Part shown: one piece after another, positions 42,098 to 50,725 of the stretch
How the letters are laid out: the number at the start of each line of letters is the position of its first letter
Numbering within the stretch: position 1 is the stretch's first letter
From: UBA5239 sp040391785
Lineage (GTDB): Bacteria > Verrucomicrobiota > Lentisphaeria > Victivallales > Victivallaceae
Length of the DNA stretch: 64,000 bases
Direction of reading: 5' to 3'
Assembly: GCA_040391785.1 (NCBI GenBank)
Contig: JBEBXH010000010.1
Span: forward strand, 1 to 64,000
The notes under the pieces: generated by a model
Told to the model about the DNA's origin: nothing
Seen by the model: only the letters and a program-made list of their open reading frames with translations
The model's database searches: none
Position numbers and translations under genes: made by a program

Positions 42098-44476
42098 ATG
42101 ACAAAGTTTCTATACTTTCTTCTGTTGGCATTTCTGATTCCCTGCCATGCGGGGAAATACGCCGTTATTATTCAACTGCGCAGCGGCACGCCCGAACTCG
42201 AAGCCGAAGCCGCCGGCCAGATCGTTCAACTCGAAAAACTGCTGTCGGCACACGATTACCGCGTGACCGCCGATTCCGCCGAGGGTATCCGGTACTCCCT
42301 GACCCACCTTGCATCCCAAACCAAGCCTGATGACGATCTGGCCGTATATGTGTTCGGCTACGCCTCGGTAAATGCCCGGCGCATTTCGCTGCCCACGGCC
42401 AATGGACGCATCACGGCCGAAGAACTGAGCAAACTGCTCGACACGGTCAAAGCCCGTCAAACCGTGTATCTTTTCAACAGCGGCAGCGCGGCTCTGCTGG
42501 GACAGCTGGCCAAAGGCGAGCGAACCGTGGTGGCCGCGCAGGACGATCCCGGCCAGCTCGGGCCGCCGCGTTACCCGGAATTCTATTTGCATGCCCTGCA
42601 GGAGCTAGGCCCCGACGCCGCGCTCGGCGATGTGCTGAAAAAAGCCGGGCAGCTAACCGAAAAATTCTACCGCGATACGTCGATGGCCATTGCCGAAAAT
42701 TCCCAGTTTTACCACCGCGGCGAACGCGCCTCGTATCCGTTTAACGGCTCGAAAATGACGTTCACCGCCGCTGCGTCAAATCAAGCGGAAACCCCGCCCG
42801 CCGATAATCTGAAATCGCTGCTGGAACGGAAGAAACTGGTCGTCAATCCAGCCACCCCGGAAACGCTGAAACAGCTCGCGGATGCCAAGGTTCTCGCGGA
42901 AAAATTTGCTGGTTATCCGGCGATTTACCTGCGCCGCGAAGTCTCGTATATTCTGAATCAGGATAAATCCGCCGTGGGCACACAGGCCGACACGTTTTAC
43001 ATCCTTGAAAAATCCGGTGCGGAAATGGTCGCCCCCGGCGGTGTGAGCGGCTTCCGGAATGCCCGGATTATTTACCCGGACGGCTCGCATTGCGAGATTA
43101 CCGAGGGTTCGCTGCCGACCCCGCCGCCGGGCTCGATTCTGTATTTGCAGCGACGGATTTCGATCCCCCGCCCCAACCACCTGCCGGAGTTCCAGACGGT
43201 CTTTTATATCCAATCCATTCTGCCGGTCTGCAGTTACTCCGTGTCGTTTCCAAAGGAGCTGAAATACAAGTTTTACAACACTCCGGAAAACATGGTCAAA
43301 ACCGAAAAGGGCAACACCGTTACCTACAGCAGCAGCGAAGCGTTGGCGGCCTACGAGCAATTGCCCTACGACGCGTATCCCGAGCTGATTCCGGCGCGGG
43401 TGGTCCTGACCACGCTGCAGAGTTGGGAAGATTTCATGAACTGGGTCAACCGCATGGTCGCCCGTTCCGAGGAAATGAATGACGACGCCAAGGCTCTGCT
43501 TGCCGACCTGGTCAAAGGCGCGGAGAGCGAGCTCGACAAAGTCAAACGCATTTACGACTACTTGAACTCCGTCCGCTACGTGACGACTCCACTAGGTGCG
43601 GCGGCATTCCGTCCACAGACTCCGGGCGAGATGATCCGCAACAATTACGGCGACTGCAAGGACAAGGCAAACGCCATGTACGCCATGTGCAAGGAGCTCG
43701 GCATCGAGGCCATCCGGGTGCTGGTCAACCGCGGCAGCCAGGTCGACTCATCCTTCCCCTGCTGGCAGTTCAACCACATGATCGTGTACCTGCCGCAGCA
43801 CAAACTGTATCTGGACGCCACCGACAATCTCGCGCCATTCGGCGACCTGCCGCCGGGCGACGCCGATACCACCGGGATGTTTATCGGCAAACATATTGCA
43901 TCCGGCGACCTGCCGCGTGCACAACTGAGTTCGACCAAGTTGAATATCACGGTTTCAGCCGATAATACCGCCACGGTTGAAGTCGAAAATAAAGGACTTT
44001 TCCTGTACGAATGGCAGCGGATGCTGATGAGTACCGAAACGCCGCAGAAACGCCGTTTCATGCTCGAATCGTACCTCGACAATATTCTTCCCGGTTCGGA
44101 GCTGATTTCTTACGAACTGGAGCCCACCGTCAAATTCAAGGTCAAGTATGCTGGAGGAATTCCAGCGTTGCCGGATAACCTGACCAAGCCATTTCTACCA
44201 TCCGCGTGCAAACATCCGATCCGTATTTTTGATGGACGCCAGATCTATATCGAATATCGAATGGCCTTCGAAAATAAGACTTTTGAAAGTGCCCAATGGT
44301 CAAAGATAGACCATTCTCACGCGGCAAGTTTTACCGCGGCGGCAAACCGGATCGATTTCAGTTTTGCATTGGTGCCAATGCAGACGATTAACCTGGAAAA
44401 CTACCGGAAAATCCGTACCGATCTTTATGAATTGCGTAAACAGATTAATCATATCAAAGAAAGGAACAGCCAATGA
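42098..44476 (+). CDS. Secreted pseudo-caspase + DUF3857/transglutaminase protein
   Basis: 792 residues. Residues 1-18 are a signal peptide (FLYFLLLAFLIPCHA). Residues 20-200 have a caspase-like fold pattern, but the His box (GHG) reads FGYAS and the Cys box (D-x-C-x-SG) reads LFNSGSA, so it is likely inactive. DUF3857 follows, then a transglutaminase core: NNYGDCKDKANAMY (Cys), FNHMIVYLP (His) and YLDATD (Asp). First gene of the MoxR operon; overlaps moxR by 4 bp. Periplasmic role, probably in envelope maintenance; the exact substrate is unknown. Confidence 0.85.
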   Translation: MTKFLYFLLLAFLIPCHAGKYAVIIQLRSGTPELEAEAAGQIVQLEKLLSAHDYRVTADSAEGIRYSLTHLASQTKPDDDLAVYVFGYASVNARRISLPTANGRITAEELSKLLDTVKARQTVYLFNSGSAALLGQLAKGERTVVAAQDDPGQLGPPRYPEFYLHALQELGPDAALGDVLKKAGQLTEKFYRDTSMAIAENSQFYHRGERASYPFNGSKMTFTAAASNQAETPPADNLKSLLERKKLVVNPATPETLKQLADAKVLAEKFAGYPAIYLRREVSYILNQDKSAVGTQADTFYILEKSGAEMVAPGGVSGFRNARIIYPDGSHCEITEGSLPTPPPGSILYLQRRISIPRPNHLPEFQTVFYIQSILPVCSYSVSFPKELKYKFYNTPENMVKTEKGNTVTYSSSEALAAYEQLPYDAYPELIPARVVLTTLQSWEDFMNWVNRMVARSEEMNDDAKALLADLVKGAESELDKVKRIYDYLNSVRYVTTPLGAAAFRPQTPGEMIRNNYGDCKDKANAMYAMCKELGIEAIRVLVNRGSQVDSSFPCWQFNHMIVYLPQHKLYLDATDNLAPFGDLPPGDADTTGMFIGKHIASGDLPRAQLSSTKLNITVSADNTATVEVENKGLFLYEWQRMLMSTETPQKRRFMLESYLDNILPGSELISYELEPTVKFKVKYAGGIPALPDNLTKPFLPSACKHPIRIFDGRQIYIEYRMAFENKTFESAQWSKIDHSHAASFTAAANRIDFSFALVPMQTINLENYRKIRTDLYELRKQINHIKERNSQ

Positions 44477-45447
44477 TCAACGCAGCCGAAACCTTGAAGG
44501 AACTGCCGGGCAAAATGAATGTAGTCGGTCAGGAGCTTGGACGGAAGATTTTCGGCCAGGATAAATTGATCGAAGAGCTGCTGGCGGCCATCGTTTCGCG
44601 CGGGCACTGCCTGCTGACCGGGGTGCCGGGACTGGCGAAAACGCTGCTGGTCAGTTCCCTCAGCGAAGTGGCGGACCTCAGCTTCAAGCGCATTCAGTTC
44701 ACGCCCGATATGATGCCGAGCGACATTACCGGCAGCGAAATTCTTGAGCTGAACCAGACCGCCGGGGCGCGCGAATTCAAGTTCATCAAGGGTCCGGTGT
44801 TCACCAATCTGCTGCTGGCGGACGAAATCAACCGCACGCCGCCGAAAACTCAGGCCGCGCTCCTTGAAGCCATGCAGGAGCGCGCAGTGACCGTAGCCGG
44901 CAAGTGTTACGAACTGCAGGAGCCGTTTTTCGTGCTGGCCACCCAGAATCCGATCGAACAGGAAGGGACCTACCCGCTGCCGGAGGCCCAGCTCGACCGC
45001 TTCATGTTTGCGCTGAACGTGAATTACCCGGATTACGCCACCGAGGTCCGCATCATGCTCGAAACCACCGACGAAAAAACGGTGAGTTTGAGAAAGGTCA
45101 TCACCCGCGATGAACTGCTCAAATTCCAGGAGGCGGTGCGCCATATTCCGGTGCCGCATTCGGTGGCGGAATTCACCACCCGGATCGTGCGCGGAACCCG
45201 TCCCGGCGAGCTGCCGGTGGCCGATAAATACATCCGCTGGGGAGCGGGGCCGCGCGCCTGCCAGTACCTGGCGCTGGCGGGCAAGGCGTTCGCCGCCTTC
45301 GACGGGCGGCTGAATGTGGCCGACGAGGACATCATGCGGGCGCTGCCGGGCGTGATGCGCCACCGCGTGATCCTGAACTACCGCGCCGAAGCCGACCATG
45401 TGACGCTCGAAAATATCCTCGGTGAAATCGTCAAAGCGGTGAGGTAA
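44473..45447 (+). CDS. MoxR-family AAA+ ATPase
   Basis: 324 residues with MoxR-type motifs: Walker A GVPGLAKT, ITGSEILELN, Walker B LLADEINRTPPKTQAALLEAMQER and ATQNPIEQEGTYPLPEAQLDRF. MoxR ATPases act as chaperones with VWA-domain and DUF58 proteins, which are encoded next. Starts inside the previous stop (ATGA) and ends 4 bp before the DUF58 gene. Very likely the motor of this envelope-associated complex. Confidence 0.93.
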   Translation: MINAAETLKELPGKMNVVGQELGRKIFGQDKLIEELLAAIVSRGHCLLTGVPGLAKTLLVSSLSEVADLSFKRIQFTPDMMPSDITGSEILELNQTAGAREFKFIKGPVFTNLLLADEINRTPPKTQAALLEAMQERAVTVAGKCYELQEPFFVLATQNPIEQEGTYPLPEAQLDRFMFALNVNYPDYATEVRIMLETTDEKTVSLRKVITRDELLKFQEAVRHIPVPHSVAEFTTRIVRGTRPGELPVADKYIRWGAGPRACQYLALAGKAFAAFDGRLNVADEDIMRALPGVMRHRVILNYRAEADHVTLENILGEIVKAVR

Positions 45448-45451
45448 AAAG

Positions 45452-46375
45452 TTGGATTCCAACGGCGTGCCAATCAGTGAATTTCTGGACATCGATCTCC
45501 TCTCCCGTCTGCCGGACGTGGAGCTGCGGGCGCGTTATCTGGTCAGCGGCTACTACGCGGGCATGCACAAAAGTCCGTTTCGCGGCAACAACGCCGAATT
45601 CAAAGAGCACCGCAAATACATCCACGGCGACAGCATTACCGCCATCGACTGGAAAGTTTACGCGCGCACCGACCGCCTCCATGTCCGGTTATTCGAGGAG
45701 GATACCGACCTCTCCACCGCCATTTTCGTGGACGCCAGCCGTTCGATGGACTTCATGGACCGCGGCAGCGTCATGAGCAAATGGGATTATGCAGCGTCCA
45801 TCGCCGCCGCCTGCATGCTTTTCATGCACAATCAGAAGGACAAATTCACGCTGAGCACCATCGGTGAAACCCCGGATCGCTACCTGAAACCCGCCGGCAC
45901 GCTGCCGCATTTCACCAAAATGCTTGAGCGTCTGCGTACCAAACCGGAGGCCCTCAGCTACCCCCTGCCCGCCTCGCTGGCGAGCGCCGCCTCGGCCATG
46001 CGCCCCGGTACGATCGTGATCCTGATCTCGGATTTCTACGCGGATGCGGCGGAATTCGCCTCCGTTTTCGATCAGCTGCAGGGCAAGAATTGCGAAATCA
46101 TTCTGTTTCACGTGCTCGACTATGCCGAGCGCTTCTTTCCGTACCGCGACACGATGCTGCTGCAGGACAGCGAAACCGGCGAGAAAATGGTCATTTCGCC
46201 CGACCTCGTCCGCAAGGAATACCTCGCCAATCTCGAACGCCACAGTGCCAGCCTGAATGAAGCCGCCAAAAGCCGCGGCGGCGATTACGTACTCTTCTCC
46301 ACCGATCGGGTGCCGCTGGAAGCACTCAGCACCTATCTGGCAGTTCGCACCCGGCGCGGAAGGAGGCTCCGATGA
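45452..46375 (+). CDS. DUF58 VWA-like protein
   Basis: 307 residues, starting at a TTG (MDSNGVPISEFLD) with GAGGT upstream. The DUF58 signature RGNNAEFKEHRKYIHGDSIT and DWKVYARTDRLHVRLFEED is present, with a VWA MIDAS remnant FVDASRSM. DUF58 proteins are constant partners of MoxR. No membrane helix. Overlaps the BatA-like gene by 4 bp. Confidence 0.9.
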   Translation: MDSNGVPISEFLDIDLLSRLPDVELRARYLVSGYYAGMHKSPFRGNNAEFKEHRKYIHGDSITAIDWKVYARTDRLHVRLFEEDTDLSTAIFVDASRSMDFMDRGSVMSKWDYAASIAAACMLFMHNQKDKFTLSTIGETPDRYLKPAGTLPHFTKMLERLRTKPEALSYPLPASLASAASAMRPGTIVILISDFYADAAEFASVFDQLQGKNCEIILFHVLDYAERFFPYRDTMLLQDSETGEKMVISPDLVRKEYLANLERHSASLNEAAKSRGGDYVLFSTDRVPLEALSTYLAVRTRRGRRLR

Positions 46376-48237
46376 ACTTCGCATTTGCCGCATATCTGGC
46401 CGGGCTGGCGTTTCTTTCGGTGCCGATCATCCTGCATCTGCTCCGGCTCAGACCCACGACGATCAAAGTCTTTCCGTCCTTCTACCTGTTGACCCGCAAA
46501 ATCGCCAAACGCCAGCAGCGCAACAATCTGTTGAAGTACCTGATTCTGCTCTGCCGCTGCGCCGCGCTGGCGTTTTTCTGCCTCGCCTTCGCGTGGCCCT
46601 ATTTCGCAGATATCGACCTCGAACCGGAGAGCGCCGAGGTTATCATCCGAGATATTTCGTTCAGTACCGATACCCGGCATGCCCAGGCGGCCATTCAAAA
46701 AGCCCTGCAGCAGGAGTTGAGCACGGTTTCAGCCAAGACCCCGGTACTGGGCGCGGCGGTGGCGGACACAATCCGCTGGAGCGGAGAATTCACCGCGGAC
46801 CGGAAGGCGCTGGACGCATTTTTCAGCCTCAATGAATCTGCGCAGACCACCTCCAACTTCCTGCAGGCGCTTTATCAGGCGGACAGCCGCCTCGGCACGA
46901 TTTCCGCCGCCCGCAAGCGCATCACCGTGATCACCGACCATCAAGCTCTGCCATGGCGGCGGCTGCCGACCCATCAGTTCCTCAAACACGCGGACGAAAT
47001 CCGCATCCGCCCGGCGGCGTCGCCCGCGCCGCGCCGCAATACCGCCATCACGTCCGCCACAGTCGACACCCAATACACCCTGCCCAAGCTCGAGCTCGAT
47101 CTCAACGTCAAACTGGCCAATTTCAATGCCGAAGAAACCACCTGTGTCCTGAAGGTATTTCTGGACGACAAACTGCAGCAGACCCGCGAAATCGTCCTGC
47201 TGCCGCGTTCGGAAAAAAGCGAACAATTCAAGCTCAAAACACCCACTGCCGAGCCCGCCCCGCTCAGCGGCAAAGTGGTGCTGGAAACCGTCAAGGACGA
47301 ACTCGAACTCGACAATACCCGTTACTTCGCGGTCAATCCGTTCAAGGCCCCCGATATTTACCTGACCCGCGCCGCCGAGTTCGATTTTATCCGCGAGGCG
47401 CTGCACGGCGGCTCAAGCATTATTCAGGACGGCAAGCTCCCGGAAAATGCTCCTCTGCTGATTATCAGCGACGACGCCGGGCTCGAATCCGACGCCGCCG
47501 CGCAGCTCGATACGGCCCTTGAAAACGGCACCAGCGTCATCATCGTTTACCGCAATACCCGGACCATGAAATCCCTTCTCGACCGCTTCGGCATCGGGGT
47601 CGCCGCCGACCCGGTCAAGCAAACCGAGTTCGAGATGATTAATTTCGAGCATCCGGTATTCCGCGAATATCTGGAAGTGAGCGCCGGGAGCTGGTTTGAT
47701 ATTTCGTTTTTCGAGGTGCCGGTGCTTCAGGTGCCGCCCGGCGCGCGGATTATCGCGTCGTTCAGCGGCGGCCACCCGGCGGTCGTGGAGATGAACCGCG
47801 GACGCGGCAAGCTCATCGTCCTCGCCGCCTCCATCGACCGCGCCCACACCAATTTCCAGACTTACGGCGCGTTTCTGCCGTTCTGGCGCGAACTGGTGCT
47901 GTATTGCGCGGACAACAGCCGCGAGCCCGATTCCTTCCTCACCGCCTCGCAGCCGCTCATGCTGCCGGGCGGCGAACTGAAGCGCGACCGGGCCGGCGTG
48001 TTCAAGGTCGGCGACAAACTCTACAGCGTCAACGTTGACACCCGGGAGTCCGATCTCGCGCCGCTGCCGGAGCCCTTCAACGGTGCCGCATGGATCGCCC
48101 CGAAAACTGCCGAAGAAAAGCCCGAAATCAAGCTCGCCAGACTCGATCAGGCCAAGGATTACAAAAGTTTGCTGCTGATCCTGATGCTGATTTTCGCCAT
48201 GACCGAACTACTGCTTTCCAACCGGACGGTGAACTGA
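46372..48237 (+). CDS. BatA-domain membrane protein
   Basis: 621 residues. The N-terminus FAAYLAGLAFLSVPIILHLL and the second segment LILLCRCAALAFFCLAFA form the BatA/aerotolerance N-terminal membrane hairpin; a third helix ends the protein (SLLLILMLIFAMTELLL). The region between includes a VWA-like part without a full MIDAS and a GATase-like fold (PPGARIIASFSGGHPA). Works with MoxR and DUF58 in Bat-type operons, named for oxygen tolerance in Bacteroides. Periplasmic orientation is likely for the large middle part. Confidence 0.8.
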   Translation: MNFAFAAYLAGLAFLSVPIILHLLRLRPTTIKVFPSFYLLTRKIAKRQQRNNLLKYLILLCRCAALAFFCLAFAWPYFADIDLEPESAEVIIRDISFSTDTRHAQAAIQKALQQELSTVSAKTPVLGAAVADTIRWSGEFTADRKALDAFFSLNESAQTTSNFLQALYQADSRLGTISAARKRITVITDHQALPWRRLPTHQFLKHADEIRIRPAASPAPRRNTAITSATVDTQYTLPKLELDLNVKLANFNAEETTCVLKVFLDDKLQQTREIVLLPRSEKSEQFKLKTPTAEPAPLSGKVVLETVKDELELDNTRYFAVNPFKAPDIYLTRAAEFDFIREALHGGSSIIQDGKLPENAPLLIISDDAGLESDAAAQLDTALENGTSVIIVYRNTRTMKSLLDRFGIGVAADPVKQTEFEMINFEHPVFREYLEVSAGSWFDISFFEVPVLQVPPGARIIASFSGGHPAVVEMNRGRGKLIVLAASIDRAHTNFQTYGAFLPFWRELVLYCADNSREPDSFLTASQPLMLPGGELKRDRAGVFKVGDKLYSVNVDTRESDLAPLPEPFNGAAWIAPKTAEEKPEIKLARLDQAKDYKSLLLILMLIFAMTELLLSNRTVN

Positions 48238-48238
48238 T

Positions 48239-50725
48239 ATGAAATCGGTGAAAAAACAATTTATGCTCTACCGCCTGTCGCGGATTTACCGTTCCGGATT
48301 GAAGTTCTGGAGCTGTTGCGCGCTGGCGGCTGCGGGGGTGCTGTTTTCCTCCGGCATTTTCGACCAGAAACGGGAGTATTATCTGGTGTTCAACATCATC
48401 GCCGGAATCCTGCTGCTGACGGGCTTCGCCGGGTTCCTGCTGCTGTGCATCATCCGCTACGAAAAGCGGCGGGCCACAGCGCGGGAATTCGATGGTCAGG
48501 CCGGGTCGTTCAATCACTTCGAAACCTATCTCGAACTGGAACACTCGGAGCATCCGCTGAAAAGCGAACACACCGCCGAGAGCCGTCATCTTTTCAAAGC
48601 CTTCAAACTTCCGGCACAGACCTTTCTGGTGCTGCTCTTCCTGGCGTCGGCGCTGCTTTTTACCGGTCTGGACGTGGGGCTGATGCATCAAAACCGCGAG
48701 CTCAATCAAGTTCACAAGGAACTCGAGGCGGAACAAGCCCGCGCCGAGGAAGAAAAACAGGCTGAAGAGGAAAAGCAGAAAGAACTCGCCGCCGAAACCG
48801 CCAAACTGATCATCACTATTCCCGAAGAAAAGGAACTCCGCGCCAAGCCGCTCGACGAGCTGGACTGGGAAGGAGTCGGCGAGTCGCCGCACGGCTTCAC
48901 CGGGCTGGCCCTCGCGGTTTATATCAACGCCGAGTTCCACTCGAATATCCCGCCGGAGAAGCTCCCCGGCGAGACCGGCCGCATCCGCTTCGGATCGTTT
49001 CTGACGCTGGAGGATTTCAACGTCAAGCCCTTCGACCTGGTCAGTTACCACCTGACCGGACAGGCCATGGTCGGCGGCGAAAAGCGGACCATCCTCAGCG
49101 AACCCGGCTTCATCGAGGTCCGCCCGTTTCGCGAGGACGTCTACACCGGCGAGGCCGAACAGTTGACCGAGGCCGGCGCCGACCTCATGGAAATCCTGAA
49201 CGCTTTTCTGAACCGGCAGCTCCAGCTCAACAAGGCGTTGTTCGCCCTGAAAATCTATCAGCTGAACCCGGACAAAAACAATCCCATCGACACGGTCAAG
49301 GTCCAGGAGAATATCATCGCCCAACAGCAGGAGCTCGCCTACAATCTCAACACCTTCCTGCAGGACCCGAAATTCCGCACCGTGCCGGCCGACATCATCA
49401 ATCACCTCGAGCTCGCCCACGGGAACATGAATGACAGCGTCAGTGCCATGCGCCAACCCGCCATCGACAAGGGTCTGCAGCACCAGCAAAAAGCGATCGC
49501 CAACCTGATTCAAGCCATGAAAAATATCCGCAAACTGATGCTGAAGGCCCCGCCCGACCAAGGTGCTCAACAAAGACGCGATGAAAACCCGTTCAAAGAC
49601 AAGCAGAAATTCCAGCCGCCGGAACTCGACGAGGCGAAAAATCCGCACAATCAGCTCAAACAGCTGGTCGAGGCTCAAAAGAAACTGAATGACGAAATCA
49701 AGAAAGACGAGCAATCCCCCGACCGAAAATCGCAGGAGCAAATGGCCGACGAGCAAGACACGCTGCAGGACAAAACCAATCAGCTGAAAACCAACCTATC
49801 CCCGGAGCTGCAGAAAAAGCTCGAACAGTCGGCGGAAAGCATGGCCGAGTCCTCCGACAATCTGCGCGCCAACAAAAATTCCGCCGCTTCGCTGAAGGGC
49901 CAGAAGGCCGCCGCCAATCTGGAAAGCGCCGCGAAGATGCTGGAAAAAGCCTCCGACGAAGCCACCCGCACCGCCATGGACAACGTCCGCGACAAGCTGG
50001 ACAAGCTCGCCGAGGACCTCAAATCCGGCAAAATGACGGCCGAGGAGGCACGCGCCGAGCTCATGGACATGGCGGGCGAAATGGCCGGAGAGGCCGGGAA
50101 GCAGGGCAAAGAGGGCACCATGGGCAACGCCGGTAAACTCGGCAAGCTCGCCGGGCGCCTCAATCAGGGGGCAGAATCCAAGGGCAACCGCGAGCAAATG
50201 TTGGAAGAGCTCAAAGAGCTTAAGAATCTCATCAATGAAATGCGGATGGACGGGCAGGATCTCGCTCAATTCCTGGAGTCCGCCGCCGGCAAACTCAACG
50301 AGCAGTCGCGCCAGCTCAAGTACGCGGCGAAAAATCCGGAGGAAATCCCGCCCGCCGAAACCGCCGAAGTGATGGACGAAATGAAGAAGCTGCTGGAAGA
50401 TGTTTCGCTGGCGCTGGATCAACTCGCCGAGACCGCCGACAAGCCCGAATTCAAGAAAAATGTCGAGACCGCCCGCGACCGGAGCCGCGCCACCGTCAGC
50501 ACCGTTTCGGCGGAGGGCGAAGGGCGCGGCGCCACTGTTGACTACAAGGAGATTTCCGAAAACACTTCGCACGTGGTTTCGCTGATCGCAGGGCTGTTGG
50601 TGGAGCTCAAACGCGATATGCGGGTTTATATTTTCAACGCCGGCGACGTCCCGCCGAAATACCGCAAAGCCACCGCCGAATATTTCGAACGGCTTTCCAA
50701 CCCCGAACAGCAGAAAGGTAAATGA
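48239..50725 (+). CDS. Large coiled-coil membrane protein (DUF4175-like)
   Basis: 828 residues. Three membrane segments near the N-terminus (about 20-37, 43-66 and 120-140), then a conserved periplasmic part and a very long Lys/Glu/Gln/Ala-rich coiled coil (about 440-750). This is the arrangement of DUF4175-type proteins in MoxR operons of Planctomycetes and Proteobacteria. It overlaps the next gene by 4 bp (ATGA). Structural or scaffold role presumed. Confidence 0.75.
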   Translation: MKSVKKQFMLYRLSRIYRSGLKFWSCCALAAAGVLFSSGIFDQKREYYLVFNIIAGILLLTGFAGFLLLCIIRYEKRRATAREFDGQAGSFNHFETYLELEHSEHPLKSEHTAESRHLFKAFKLPAQTFLVLLFLASALLFTGLDVGLMHQNRELNQVHKELEAEQARAEEEKQAEEEKQKELAAETAKLIITIPEEKELRAKPLDELDWEGVGESPHGFTGLALAVYINAEFHSNIPPEKLPGETGRIRFGSFLTLEDFNVKPFDLVSYHLTGQAMVGGEKRTILSEPGFIEVRPFREDVYTGEAEQLTEAGADLMEILNAFLNRQLQLNKALFALKIYQLNPDKNNPIDTVKVQENIIAQQQELAYNLNTFLQDPKFRTVPADIINHLELAHGNMNDSVSAMRQPAIDKGLQHQQKAIANLIQAMKNIRKLMLKAPPDQGAQQRRDENPFKDKQKFQPPELDEAKNPHNQLKQLVEAQKKLNDEIKKDEQSPDRKSQEQMADEQDTLQDKTNQLKTNLSPELQKKLEQSAESMAESSDNLRANKNSAASLKGQKAAANLESAAKMLEKASDEATRTAMDNVRDKLDKLAEDLKSGKMTAEEARAELMDMAGEMAGEAGKQGKEGTMGNAGKLGKLAGRLNQGAESKGNREQMLEELKELKNLINEMRMDGQDLAQFLESAAGKLNEQSRQLKYAAKNPEEIPPAETAEVMDEMKKLLEDVSLALDQLAETADKPEFKKNVETARDRSRATVSTVSAEGEGRGATVDYKEISENTSHVVSLIAGLLVELKRDMRVYIFNAGDVPPKYRKATAEYFERLSNPEQQKGK

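Noticed and set aside
44449..45492. Long minus-strand ORFs opposite the MoxR operon and sugar operon (e.g. 48128-49756, 60765-63236)
   Set aside because: They mirror GC-rich coding sequence, have no ribosome sites or domains, and the plus-strand genes have clear families.
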